Position numbers and translations under genes: made by a program. Below, piece by piece: positions 16,451-24,082 of a stretch of 32,331 nt of DNA; position 1 is the first letter of the stretch, and each line of letters opens with the position of its first letter. The notes under the pieces are model-generated. The model made no database searches. It was not told where the DNA came from and saw only the letters and a list, made by a program, of their open reading frames with translations. The DNA is from Deltaproteobacteria bacterium (lineage in GTDB: Bacteria; Campylobacterota_A; Desulfurellia; JAGGSF01), in the NCBI GenBank assembly GCA_021159235.1, contig JAGGSF010000106.1:1-32331 (forward strand). Direction: 5' to 3'.

Positions 16451-17605
16451 TCAGCCTTCTTTAAACAGGAAATCGGGTAGAAGTCTACATCCTTCTACCG
16501 CTCTTTTTCCACTTTTCTCGTTGAATAGACCTTTTTTGTTCTTATCTTTTCTGCTATCCCAGATGGCGAAAGGAACAGGATCGGCAGTATGTGTCCTTAA
16601 GGTTATGGGTGTAGGATGATCAGGTAAAAGCAAAATTTTTACCTCTCTGTCCTGTGAAAAATCCAAGACCCTTTTCACCACTTCTTTATCAAATAACTCA
16701 ATGGCTCTAATCTTCAATTCTACATCACCCAGGTGTCCCGCTTCATCCGGTGCCTCCACATGAATGAAAGATAGATCCACTTCCTCTAAGGCCTTAAAGG
16801 CCGCTTCTACTTTCCCTTTATAGTTGGTATCTATGAATGCTGTTGCTCCTTTTACATCTATTACCTTGAAACCGATCAATCTGGCGATACCCTTCATCAG
16901 ATCCACGGCACTGATCATGGCACCTGTTTTTTTGAATTTCTCCCTGAAGGAAGGAATAGAAGGTTTTTTCCCTCCTCCCCACAACCATATATAATTTGCT
17001 TCATTTAATCCCTTTTCTCTTCTTCTTAAATTCACAGGATGATTCTCTAAAATGGGATGCATCTTTTTCATCACCATCAGAAGTTTTCCTTTGGGAAGAA
17101 AGGGAAGGATATGTTTGCCTGAAATGTTATGGGGAGGTGTGGTGGGAATAACCTCTCCATTTTCCCATACCAGTAGATTTCTATAACCCACACCGGAAAA
17201 AAATTGCCATCCGGGATCTGTGCTGTTGTTCAAAACAGCAATGAGTTTTTCAGATTCCCCCGTAGAGAGATGACCAGCACTATAATCCTTCATTACTTCA
17301 TTTTCAATGGTTACAAAATTGCATCTGTAAGCAACATCATTTTCCTTTAACGGTATGTTCCTTGCCGCTAATTCCAGCGGTGCTCTTCCCGTATAGTATT
17401 TCTTGGGGTCATAACCCAGAATGCTCATATTAGCGATATCTGAGGCAGGCTCCATTCCCTCAGGCACATTTCTCACCATACCTGTAAAGCCGCCTGCAAT
17501 CCTGTCCATATTTTCTGTATGGGCATACTCTAAAGGTGTTTTCCCTCCCAGCTCTTTTAATGGCTCGTCTGCTGCACCGTCACATAAAAGAATAAAGTAT
17601 TTCAT
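16451..17605 (-). CDS. Second ApgM-family protein (cofactor-independent PGM-like / proposed homoserine kinase)
   Basis: A 384-residue alkaline phosphatase superfamily protein with YFILLCDGAADEP at the start, then ASDIANMSILGYDP around the nucleophile, HVEAPDEAGHLGD, and LLLPDHPTPITLRTHTADPV near the end. The metal-binding pattern appears complete. It is clearly distinct from the ApgM encoded on the other strand. It fits the subgroup annotated either as cofactor-independent phosphoglycerate mutase or, from genome context in other species, as a proposed homoserine kinase (TIGR02535); I recall this rather than having searched. It follows the FBP aldolase/phosphatase gene by four bases with only a weak ribosome binding site. 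Threonine pathway neighbours are absent here. Confidence 0.85.
   Translation of the reverse strand: MKYFILLCDGAADEPLKELGGKTPLEYAHTENMDRIAGGFTGMVRNVPEGMEPASDIANMSILGYDPKKYYTGRAPLELAARNIPLKENDVAYRCNFVTIENEVMKDYSAGHLSTGESEKLIAVLNNSTDPGWQFFSGVGYRNLLVWENGEVIPTTPPHNISGKHILPFLPKGKLLMVMKKMHPILENHPVNLRRREKGLNEANYIWLWGGGKKPSIPSFREKFKKTGAMISAVDLMKGIARLIGFKVIDVKGATAFIDTNYKGKVEAAFKALEEVDLSFIHVEAPDEAGHLGDVELKIRAIELFDKEVVKRVLDFSQDREVKILLLPDHPTPITLRTHTADPVPFAIWDSRKDKNKKGLFNEKSGKRAVEGCRLLPDFLFKEG
16474..16508 (+). terminator. Rho-independent terminator of the plus-strand operon
   Basis: GGTAGAAG (16476-16483) pairs perfectly with CTTCTACC (16492-16499) around an eight-base loop, with a possible extra C-G pair across a bulge. 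CTCTTTTT follows at 16501-16508. This is a standard intrinsic terminator for transcripts coming from the left. It lies inside the C-terminal codons of the converging minus-strand gene. On the minus strand no T run follows the hairpin, so it appears to act in one direction. Confidence 0.7.
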
Positions 17606-17609
17606 TCTG

Positions 17610-18755
17610 CTATTTCTGTGGAATCTTTGTAAACCGATCCTTTAGCTTTTCTAAAACCTGTGGTCTCGTTGTATATTCCATTTCTTCAGGAGGCAATATC
17701 GCTGGCATAATAGAACCCTGTTTTCTTATCGCTACATTCAACCTCATCGATTCTTCTCTTATGTGATTCCAGCATGGGAATTTGAAGTAATCCACAGGTA
17801 TATGCTCTCCCACCTCCGATGAAGGGTCTTCTAATCCCTGAAGTTTCCCATTTACAACATGCAACCCGATGGCACATATAGGAGGAGGACCATCAAAGTA
17901 AGTAGGATCAGATTCCTCAACAGACACCGGATAGAACACACCATTGTGCGAACCCCTCATCCATCCGGGAACAAAGATGGGTTCCATAAATGGTTGCAGT
18001 ATCTCTCCCAGTGCCGGGAATCCTGACTGGGCCCTGACGATGCACACCGGGTCATCCTTGCCTACATATTTACCAGCAATGAGGTTTAATCTCTCAGTGC
18101 TGACAGAGGCAGCTATACCCAATTCCTCGTTTTTACTGAAAACCCTTTTGATAGCAAAGCGCGTTGTGTCTCCCAATATGGCCAGAATATCATTCAACTC
18201 CTCCGGTGAAGAGAGTGTGATCTCTTTATGGTCGATAAGGTCAAATATCTGGAATTTAAAACCATCATGCATGCGTGGATCTATAACCAGCCCTGCTGTT
18301 TTGAACGGATTTGCAAATATGTTTAAAAGTGGTACGGAATAGGCAGAAGGAGCGGTTTTATCTGCCATGAAGAACACCAGGGGTTCAGATCTTCTCTCTT
18401 CGAAGGTCATCTCTGCTGCACCAGGCCCCAGCCCTCTTATATTTCCGGAAAAGGCATCCTTTAAAAGATCCTGCCCGGCGGCATAAACCTTTAATTTTTT
18501 AGCTACATTGGATGCCTCTACAAACGCATTCCATGCCAGGCCATGAATCTCACTGTTATCTATCCCCTTGTTATGGGTCATGATAATCTGCATATCGTCA
18601 CCCACTCGCGTGACATAAAAATCGTTTATGATATTCTTGGCATAGCCATCACGCAAAACATCCTTTAATGCTTCCATCATTGAAGGATGCGGTCTCGTAT
18701 GCCCTCCCACAGAACCTATATCTGCTTTAATCAAACTTACTGTTATTTGAGCCAT
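17610..18755 (-). CDS. fbp: Bifunctional fructose-1,6-bisphosphate aldolase/phosphatase (archaeal type)
   Basis: Condenses DHAP and glyceraldehyde 3-phosphate and dephosphorylates the product to fructose 6-phosphate, making gluconeogenesis unidirectional. The 381-residue protein begins ITVSLIKADIGSVGGHTRPH, the signature of this class V enzyme. Residues expected for catalysis are present: Lys133 in ADKTAPSAYS, and Tyr230 with Lys233 in GKYVGKDDP, matching the Tyr/Schiff-base Lys pair of characterised archaeal enzymes. The family occurs mainly in archaea and deep-branching or thermophilic bacteria. The ribosome binding site is GAGGAGG; the gene lies 14 bases after proC and four before the second ApgM-like gene. 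Confidence 0.96.
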   Translation of the reverse strand: MAQITVSLIKADIGSVGGHTRPHPSMMEALKDVLRDGYAKNIINDFYVTRVGDDMQIIMTHNKGIDNSEIHGLAWNAFVEASNVAKKLKVYAAGQDLLKDAFSGNIRGLGPGAAEMTFEERRSEPLVFFMADKTAPSAYSVPLLNIFANPFKTAGLVIDPRMHDGFKFQIFDLIDHKEITLSSPEELNDILAILGDTTRFAIKRVFSKNEELGIAASVSTERLNLIAGKYVGKDDPVCIVRAQSGFPALGEILQPFMEPIFVPGWMRGSHNGVFYPVSVEESDPTYFDGPPPICAIGLHVVNGKLQGLEDPSSEVGEHIPVDYFKFPCWNHIREESMRLNVAIRKQGSIMPAILPPEEMEYTTRPQVLEKLKDRFTKIPQK

Positions 18756-18769
18756 TTTTCCTCCTCTAT

Positions 18770-19570
18770 TCAGGCTTTAGATAATTCTTCTGACCTTTTT
18801 GTAGCTTTTTCCACCGCTTTTATAAATGCATCCCTTATTCCTCTTTCTTCTAATACACTCAAACCGTAAATGGTTGTCCCTGCGGGAGAGGTTACCATAT
18901 CTTTGAGTTGGGCGGGATGTTTTTTCAATTTCATCACCATCTCTGCTGCTCCTTTCACAGTTTGGGCGGCAAGCAGTGTAGCCATTTCCCTCTTTAATCC
19001 CATCTTTACCCCTCCATCTGACATTGCCTCTATCACTTCAAAGATGTAAGCAGGGCCACTGCCAGAAAGACCTGTCACCGCATCCAAAAGCCTTTCTTCT
19101 ACCTTCTCTACTTTCCCCACGGATGAAAGAATTTCACATACAATCTCTTCATCCTTCTCTCTTACCTTTCCATTGATACAGAAACAGGATATAGCCTCTC
19201 CCACCAAAGCTGCAATATTGGGCATAACCCGAACGATTCTTCCTCTACCTTTCAACTTTTCTTCAATAGTTGAAATCTTCACGCCGGCGACAATGGAGAT
19301 GAGCAATTTTCCATCATCTATAACAGGTTCTACTTCTTCCAATAAGGCAGATATATCCTGTGGTTTCACGCAGATTAAAATAACATCTGCCCTTTTTGCA
19401 CAGTCAACATTGTCCAAAACCCTTATTCCAAATCTCTTTTCCACCTCAGATTTATGAAATTTATCTGAAACAAAGAGATGCTTTTTGTTTAAGCCCTTTT
19501 TTATTAAGCCTTCTATCAATGCACTGCCCATATTTCCTGCACCGAGAAGGCCAATCCCTGCCTCTAACAT
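18770..19570 (-). CDS. proC: Pyrroline-5-carboxylate reductase
   Basis: Last step of proline synthesis: NAD(P)H reduction of pyrroline-5-carboxylate. The 266-residue protein has the N-terminal Rossmann motif IGLLGAGNMGSALIEGL (residues 6-22), VRVMPNIAALVGEA, and the C-terminal signature region LSGSGPAYIFEVIEAMSDGG. Length is normal. ATG 19570 has no ribosome binding site, but a strong extended -10 promoter ends six bases before it, so the mRNA is probably leaderless. It heads a unit with the FBP aldolase/phosphatase and the second ApgM-like gene. Confidence 0.95.
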   Translation of the reverse strand: MLEAGIGLLGAGNMGSALIEGLIKKGLNKKHLFVSDKFHKSEVEKRFGIRVLDNVDCAKRADVILICVKPQDISALLEEVEPVIDDGKLLISIVAGVKISTIEEKLKGRGRIVRVMPNIAALVGEAISCFCINGKVREKDEEIVCEILSSVGKVEKVEERLLDAVTGLSGSGPAYIFEVIEAMSDGGVKMGLKREMATLLAAQTVKGAAEMVMKLKKHPAQLKDMVTSPAGTTIYGLSVLEERGIRDAFIKAVEKATKRSEELSKA

Positions 19571-19576
19571 ATTTTA

Positions 19577-19605
19577 ATTCTATCATACCTGCATTAAATT
19601 CTCAA
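19577..19605 (-). promoter_or_regulatory. Extended -10 promoter giving a leaderless proC transcript
   Basis: On the minus strand TTGAGA (19605-19600) and TAGAAT (19582-19577) are separated by exactly 17 bases, each one mismatch from sigma70 consensus, with TG one base before the -10 (extended -10). Only six bases (TAAAAT) separate the -10 from the proC ATG, so the predicted +1 is the A of the start codon. The -35 box overlaps the last codons of moaC. Confidence 0.72.
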
Positions 19606-20078
19606 TGTCTTCTAAAAAAAACACCGCTTTTGCCACCTTCTTTGTGTAGGAGATATATCTCTCCGATTTCCATTTCTTTGTCCACTGCTTTACACATATC
19701 GTAAATGGTCAAAGCAGCCATAGAAACTGCGGTTAATGCTTCCATCTCTGCCCCTGTCTTCCCCACCAGTCTCACTGCACTGTGTATATCTATTTTGTTT
19801 TTTTCTTCGTCTATGGAAAATTTGAGATCAACATGGGAGATTAACAGGGGATGGCATAGAGGGATGAGAAATGGTGTTTTCTTTGCCGCTTCTACTCCTG
19901 CTACATAGGCTACCGCAAACACATCGCCCTTTTCTATCTTTTTTTCTTTAATCAGAGAAATGGTTTCTTTCTTTAGGTATACACAACCATGAGCTTCAGC
20001 TATCCTCAAGGTATCCTTCTTTTCGCTTACATCCACCATTTTTGCTTTACCCCGCTCGTCAATATGTGTAAATTCCAT
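19602..20078 (-). CDS. moaC: Cyclic pyranopterin monophosphate synthase
   Basis: Second enzyme of molybdenum cofactor synthesis, converting the MoaA product to cyclic pyranopterin monophosphate. The 158-residue protein is full length and contains FTHIDERGKAKMVDVSEK at the start, the conserved LIPLCHPLLI, and KTGAEMEALTAVSMAALTIY followed by DMCKA, which hold the active-site residues. The start has GGGGGGC as a ribosome binding site and lies directly after the moaA stop, so moaA and moaC are a translationally close pair. It ends the long minus-strand run. Confidence 0.96.
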   Translation of the reverse strand: MEFTHIDERGKAKMVDVSEKKDTLRIAEAHGCVYLKKETISLIKEKKIEKGDVFAVAYVAGVEAAKKTPFLIPLCHPLLISHVDLKFSIDEEKNKIDIHSAVRLVGKTGAEMEALTAVSMAALTIYDMCKAVDKEMEIGEIYLLHKEGGKSGVFFRRH

Positions 20079-21035
20079 TTAGCCCCCCATATAAGACATA
20101 GATTCAGAAATAGATTCTCTCAACATCGCATGTTGTTTGGGCTTCATAGAGACGGCATGTTTTATAATACTGTCTATTTCTTCAATGTTTTGTTTTCTCA
20201 ATGCATCCCTTACATTTATTCTTATATCATGCCCTAAACAGGGGATAATAAAACCATCTGAAGAGAGACGAATGCGATTGCAGTATTTGCAGAAGTTTTT
20301 ACTCAGTGGGCTGATAAAACCTACAAAATTGTTTTTTATTTTAAAATACTCGGCTGGCCCATTAGAATGATAAGATGATATTTCCAACTGATACTTCTCT
20401 TTAATTTTTTTCTTAATTTCCTCATTGCTTATAAAATAATTCCTGCCTCTGTCATATTTTGTAGGCATATACTCAATAAATCTTATCTCCATATCCATAG
20501 ATAAAGCAAATTCCAAAAGCTTTATTGTTTCATCATCGTTTATCCCCTTCATCACCACAGTGTTGATCTTCGTATGTTTAAATCCCATATCCTTTATTTT
20601 CTTTAAGCCTTCCAGTACATCTTTCACATTACCCAGGCGGGTGATATACCTGTATTTTCTTTCATCCAGACTATCCAGACTTACCGTTATTCTATTTATT
20701 CCTGCATTGTATAGAGAATAGGCTTTCTTTTTTAGTAGTGTCCCATTGGTAGTCAAACATATTTCCCTTATACCCTCTATGTTTTTTATCATTTCAATCA
20801 ATTTCTCTATATCTCTTCTCACCAAAGGCTCGCCACCGGTGAGTCTCACCTTCTTTATACCCAGAGATGATGCCCTTTCTAAGAATAGAACGATGTCTTC
20901 ATAGGTGAGAATTTCTCCCATATCTTTAAACTTTATCCCTTCTTCCGGCATGCAGTATATACAACGCAGGTTGCATCTATCGGTAACAGAAATCCTTATG
21001 TAATTAATTATTCTTCCAAATTTATCCTTTAACAT
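20079..21035 (-). CDS. moaA: GTP 3',8-cyclase (radical SAM)
   Basis: Radical SAM enzyme for the first step of molybdenum cofactor synthesis, acting with MoaC. The 318-residue protein has the SAM-cluster cysteines Cys21, Cys25 and Cys28 (CNLRCIYC), and LTGGEPLVRRDI. The C-terminal substrate-binding cluster is Cys249, Cys252 and Cys266 (CKYC, 13 residues, C), and the C-terminal Gly-Gly needed by MoaA is present (SYMGG). The start overlaps the lpxL-like gene by 14 bases. The oxygen-sensitive clusters fit an anaerobic lifestyle. Confidence 0.97.
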   Translation of the reverse strand: MLKDKFGRIINYIRISVTDRCNLRCIYCMPEEGIKFKDMGEILTYEDIVLFLERASSLGIKKVRLTGGEPLVRRDIEKLIEMIKNIEGIREICLTTNGTLLKKKAYSLYNAGINRITVSLDSLDERKYRYITRLGNVKDVLEGLKKIKDMGFKHTKINTVVMKGINDDETIKLLEFALSMDMEIRFIEYMPTKYDRGRNYFISNEEIKKKIKEKYQLEISSYHSNGPAEYFKIKNNFVGFISPLSKNFCKYCNRIRLSSDGFIIPCLGHDIRINVRDALRKQNIEEIDSIIKHAVSMKPKQHAMLRESISESMSYMGG

Positions 21036-21867
21036 TCGGCTTGCTCTTCCACCTATTGTGCACCCAAAAATAACAATGTGGGTACTTCTTTATCCATTCC
21101 TCAAACCTATTGTAGACAAACTGCATGATGTTGTAAATCTTCTCTTTTAAATTGTTTCCCTTCACCTTTACAGGTGGTTCAATATGAAAAACAAACTTTC
21201 CATCCTTTTTAACCGCATAGGCGGGCAAAATAGGCACATTTAATCTTAATGAGAACAGTGCTACACCTTCGCTCGCCGATGCCTTTCTCCCGAAGAAATC
21301 CACAAACATTCCCTTATTTCCCGCATCCTGATCAACGAGAATGCCTAAATTTACCCTTTGTTTAAGGAGATCTAAGAAGTACACGACATTTTCGCGAGAG
21401 GAGATGACTTTATTTCCTCCCCTTTCCCTCAGTTTGTTTACTGTCCTGTCCAGCATCTTGCAATCAAACGGGCGGGCAACAAGATAAGCTTTTCCAATAA
21501 GCAGGCTGAAAGCATAAGCCATTATCTCCCAATTTCCGAAATGAGCAGTTACCCAGATAATACCCCTATTTTTTTCCTTTGCTTCAAGAAAATTTTCCAA
21601 TCCTTCTATCTTTACACATTTTCTTATCTTTTTTTTATCAGTTCCTAAAAGTTTTATACAGTCTGTAATAAAATCTGCAAAAAAGATATATGTTCTTTTA
21701 GCCGTTTTTTTTGTCCATTCATCATCCTTTTTAAATGCATGTTTGATGTTGTCTATGGCAATCTTCCTGCGGCTGGGAATAAGCCACCACAGTAAAAATG
21801 CCAGGAAAACAAAGAGAAATTTCAAAAAAATTTTAGGAAAGATTCTTAAAATATATACAACAATCAT
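21022..21867 (-). CDS. Lipid A late acyltransferase (LpxL/HtrB family)
   Basis: Membrane-bound acyltransferase adding a secondary acyl chain to lipid A at the inner face of the cytoplasmic membrane. The 281-residue protein has an N-terminal hydrophobic anchor (about 1-30), then PSRRKIAIDNIKHAF. The catalytic HX4E motif is His109/Glu114 in TAHFGNWE. Downstream VDQDAGNKGMFVDFFGRKA (a G-A-S-E-G region follows) and PILPAYAVKKDGKF are typical of the family. The start overlaps the O-antigen ligase-like stop by ATGA and the gene overlaps moaA by 14 bases. It supports a diderm cell with true LPS. Confidence 0.92.
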   Translation of the reverse strand: MIVVYILRIFPKIFLKFLFVFLAFLLWWLIPSRRKIAIDNIKHAFKKDDEWTKKTAKRTYIFFADFITDCIKLLGTDKKKIRKCVKIEGLENFLEAKEKNRGIIWVTAHFGNWEIMAYAFSLLIGKAYLVARPFDCKMLDRTVNKLRERGGNKVISSRENVVYFLDLLKQRVNLGILVDQDAGNKGMFVDFFGRKASASEGVALFSLRLNVPILPAYAVKKDGKFVFHIEPPVKVKGNNLKEKIYNIMQFVYNRFEEWIKKYPHCYFWVHNRWKSKPNVKG

Positions 21868-23066
21868 GTGTTACTCACCCTGGAAATTCCCAGCAGAAGC
21901 CAGCTCATCATGATCACTTCGGAATCGTTGAAGTTTGTTTCAAACAATCCTGCAAACAGAAGAGCACAGAAGGCTGAAAACACACCCACATTCAAGGCAT
22001 AGCCCAGATTATCCTTAGGGGAATGCATCCTTTTTAAAAGGGATTTAAGAATGGAATACCATAAGAAAACGAAGGCAAAAAAGCCTATGATACCTCTTGT
22101 AGCCAGTGTATGCAAAAATATATTATGAGCGGAAGAATGACACTGCAGAAAACTCAAGTCTTTTGTTAATGGAAGGGCATAATGCTTGAAATTGCCTGCA
22201 CCCACACCAAACAATGGATGATGAGAAAACATTAAAAGAGCTGTTTTCCATAGATAAAGATGCTGTTTTATACTGCTATCTGCTGTCCCTGCAAGCAGTG
22301 TCCTTCCCCTCTCAAAGACGGAAGGAAGAAAGAGATAGGAGAAAAACACTAACAGCAAGAGAAAGGCAACATAGGCAGGGATAAGTCGTTTATTATAAAA
22401 GATGAAGAAAACCAGTAATCCAAACAAAAAACCCAGCCATGGACCTCTGGAAAGTGTAAATAGAAAGGCAATGATGGAAAGGATGATTATGCTCCCTACA
22501 GCCAGCCTTTTCTTCCTGTATATAAAGAAAAAAGATATTAAAAGAAGTAATATCTGCATCAACTGTCCTGCATAGGTAAGGGATATATTGAAAAACCCTT
22601 GAGAGCGAGGAAAATGTTTTACTATCGTATATCCAAATATTCTTATATAGGTAAAATGCTCAACAATGGATACAATGGCAACAAATGCCGTAGTGATAAG
22701 TAAAATATACAATGTGGTTTTTACATCTTTCTTGTGCATTAGATTAATAATTGCAAAATATATGAGGAACAACCAGGCAGATTTCATATGTTTTAAGGTT
22801 GATACGGGGTCATATGAAAATAGACAGGAAACAACACCTGCAAGAATAAAGAGGATAACAGGTAAGATAAGTTCATCGTATAGAAACAAAATACGCTTTG
22901 TTTTTATACTTTTATAGATCCATAATGTAAAACCCACGCAGAGAATAGAAAGATTGGAAGCGGCAATAGAAATGGGAAAAGAAACAGCACAAAGGCGAGG
23001 AAACAGTGAAGTCCAGAGTTTTTCTATCTTTTTCTCTCTATAAGCATCCGGTATATATTCTCGCAC
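21864..23066 (-). CDS. O-antigen ligase / polymerase-like membrane protein (WaaL/Wzy family)
   Basis: A 400-residue polytopic membrane protein with about ten to twelve predicted membrane helices. It has the Wzy_C-type periplasmic loop containing FGVGAGNFKHYALP and SSAHNIFLHTLATRGIIGF. The conserved histidine-rich H-N pattern after the loop is typical of O-antigen ligase (WaaL) and of some polymerases (Wzy); the two cannot be separated by eye. The GTG start follows GGAG, and the gene begins 43 bases inside the glycosyltransferase gene in another frame. Its stop overlaps the lpxL-like start. Role: joining or polymerising surface polysaccharide on lipid A-core. Confidence 0.85.
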   Translation of the reverse strand: MREYIPDAYREKKIEKLWTSLFPRLCAVSFPISIAASNLSILCVGFTLWIYKSIKTKRILFLYDELILPVILFILAGVVSCLFSYDPVSTLKHMKSAWLFLIYFAIINLMHKKDVKTTLYILLITTAFVAIVSIVEHFTYIRIFGYTIVKHFPRSQGFFNISLTYAGQLMQILLLLISFFFIYRKKRLAVGSIIILSIIAFLFTLSRGPWLGFLFGLLVFFIFYNKRLIPAYVAFLLLLVFFSYLFLPSVFERGRTLLAGTADSSIKQHLYLWKTALLMFSHHPLFGVGAGNFKHYALPLTKDLSFLQCHSSAHNIFLHTLATRGIIGFFAFVFLWYSILKSLLKRMHSPKDNLGYALNVGVFSAFCALLFAGLFETNFNDSEVIMMSWLLLGISRVSNT

Positions 23067-24082
23067 ATCATCTCCTTGGCTTGAATGGTGTAATGCTCTT
23101 TGGCATATCTGTATGCTCTTTCTACCATATCTCTTGTATCGTGGTTTAAAACATATTCTATGGCGGAGGAGATCCTGCCTACATCTTTTGATTTTACCAA
23201 AATTCCTCTACCATTGGAAAGCATCTCCCCTATGCCCCCTACCTCTGTTCCTATAACAGGCACCTTCACCATCATAGCTTCCAGGATCACATTGGGAAAA
23301 CTCTCTATGACTGAAGGAACAACGAGTACGTCAAAAGCCTTCAAGATATCAGTAGCATCCTTTCTGAAACCCATAATGTTTACTTTATCTGTGATATTAT
23401 ATTTTTTGACATATTCGCTCAGCGCTTTTGTATTCTGACCAACAAAAACAAGAGAAATATCATTATGTCTTTTTGAAAGAGAGGCAAATGCCTCGATGAG
23501 GAATGTATGCCCCTTATAGAATGAAAAGTTTCCTATACAACCTATAACTTTTTCCTTAAAACCCATTTTTTCTCTCGCCTCTTTCCTGCTTAATGAAGAA
23601 AAATCCCTTTCATCCACTGCACTGGGTATGACAAATATCTTCTTTTCTTTAACAAGATATCTTTTTAATATGTTTTTGACTGCAAAAGAGTTGACAAAGA
23701 ATGCATCTATCCGGGGAGAAAGATATTTCAACACATTCCCCGGTTTGAACAATACACTCCTCTGGACAACGAGTATGTGTTTATGCAAAAATAGAGAGGC
23801 CAGAAGACCTATACTGTGTCCGCGGGAATGATTGGTGTGCACTACATCCACATCTTTTTCTTTAATAAAATTGCGAACAATTTTTGCAGAATGCCATATT
23901 CTCTTATCGTCTATAAAAATCGTATCTATATTTTCTTGGGTTGCCCTCCTGTAAATTGGAGAATTGAAGCAACAGGCAATGCATACTTTATGTCCTTTTT
24001 CCTTTAGGGCACGGGAAAGGATAAGGGTTTGATTTACTCCTCCACTCCAGTTGGTTGCAGGCTCAACCTGAAGGATGTTCAT
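23024..24082 (-). CDS. Family 4 glycosyltransferase (GT-B)
   Basis: Retaining GT-B glycosyltransferase, probably adding a sugar to LPS core or O-antigen. I prefer ATG 24082 (352 residues, MNILQVEPATNWSGGVNQTL); an in-frame ATG at 24106 adds eight residues deeper inside mobB. The glycine-rich acceptor loop is near the start. Later come IGCIGNFSFYKGHTFLIEAF and the nucleotide-sugar motif ESFPNVILE (EX7E), followed by PVIGTEVGGIGEML. It overlaps mobB by 20 bases and the ligase-like gene by 43. Neighbours make a surface polysaccharide role likely; the exact sugar is unknown. Confidence 0.9.
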   Translation of the reverse strand: MNILQVEPATNWSGGVNQTLILSRALKEKGHKVCIACCFNSPIYRRATQENIDTIFIDDKRIWHSAKIVRNFIKEKDVDVVHTNHSRGHSIGLLASLFLHKHILVVQRSVLFKPGNVLKYLSPRIDAFFVNSFAVKNILKRYLVKEKKIFVIPSAVDERDFSSLSRKEAREKMGFKEKVIGCIGNFSFYKGHTFLIEAFASLSKRHNDISLVFVGQNTKALSEYVKKYNITDKVNIMGFRKDATDILKAFDVLVVPSVIESFPNVILEAMMVKVPVIGTEVGGIGEMLSNGRGILVKSKDVGRISSAIEYVLNHDTRDMVERAYRYAKEHYTIQAKEMMCENIYRMLIERKR

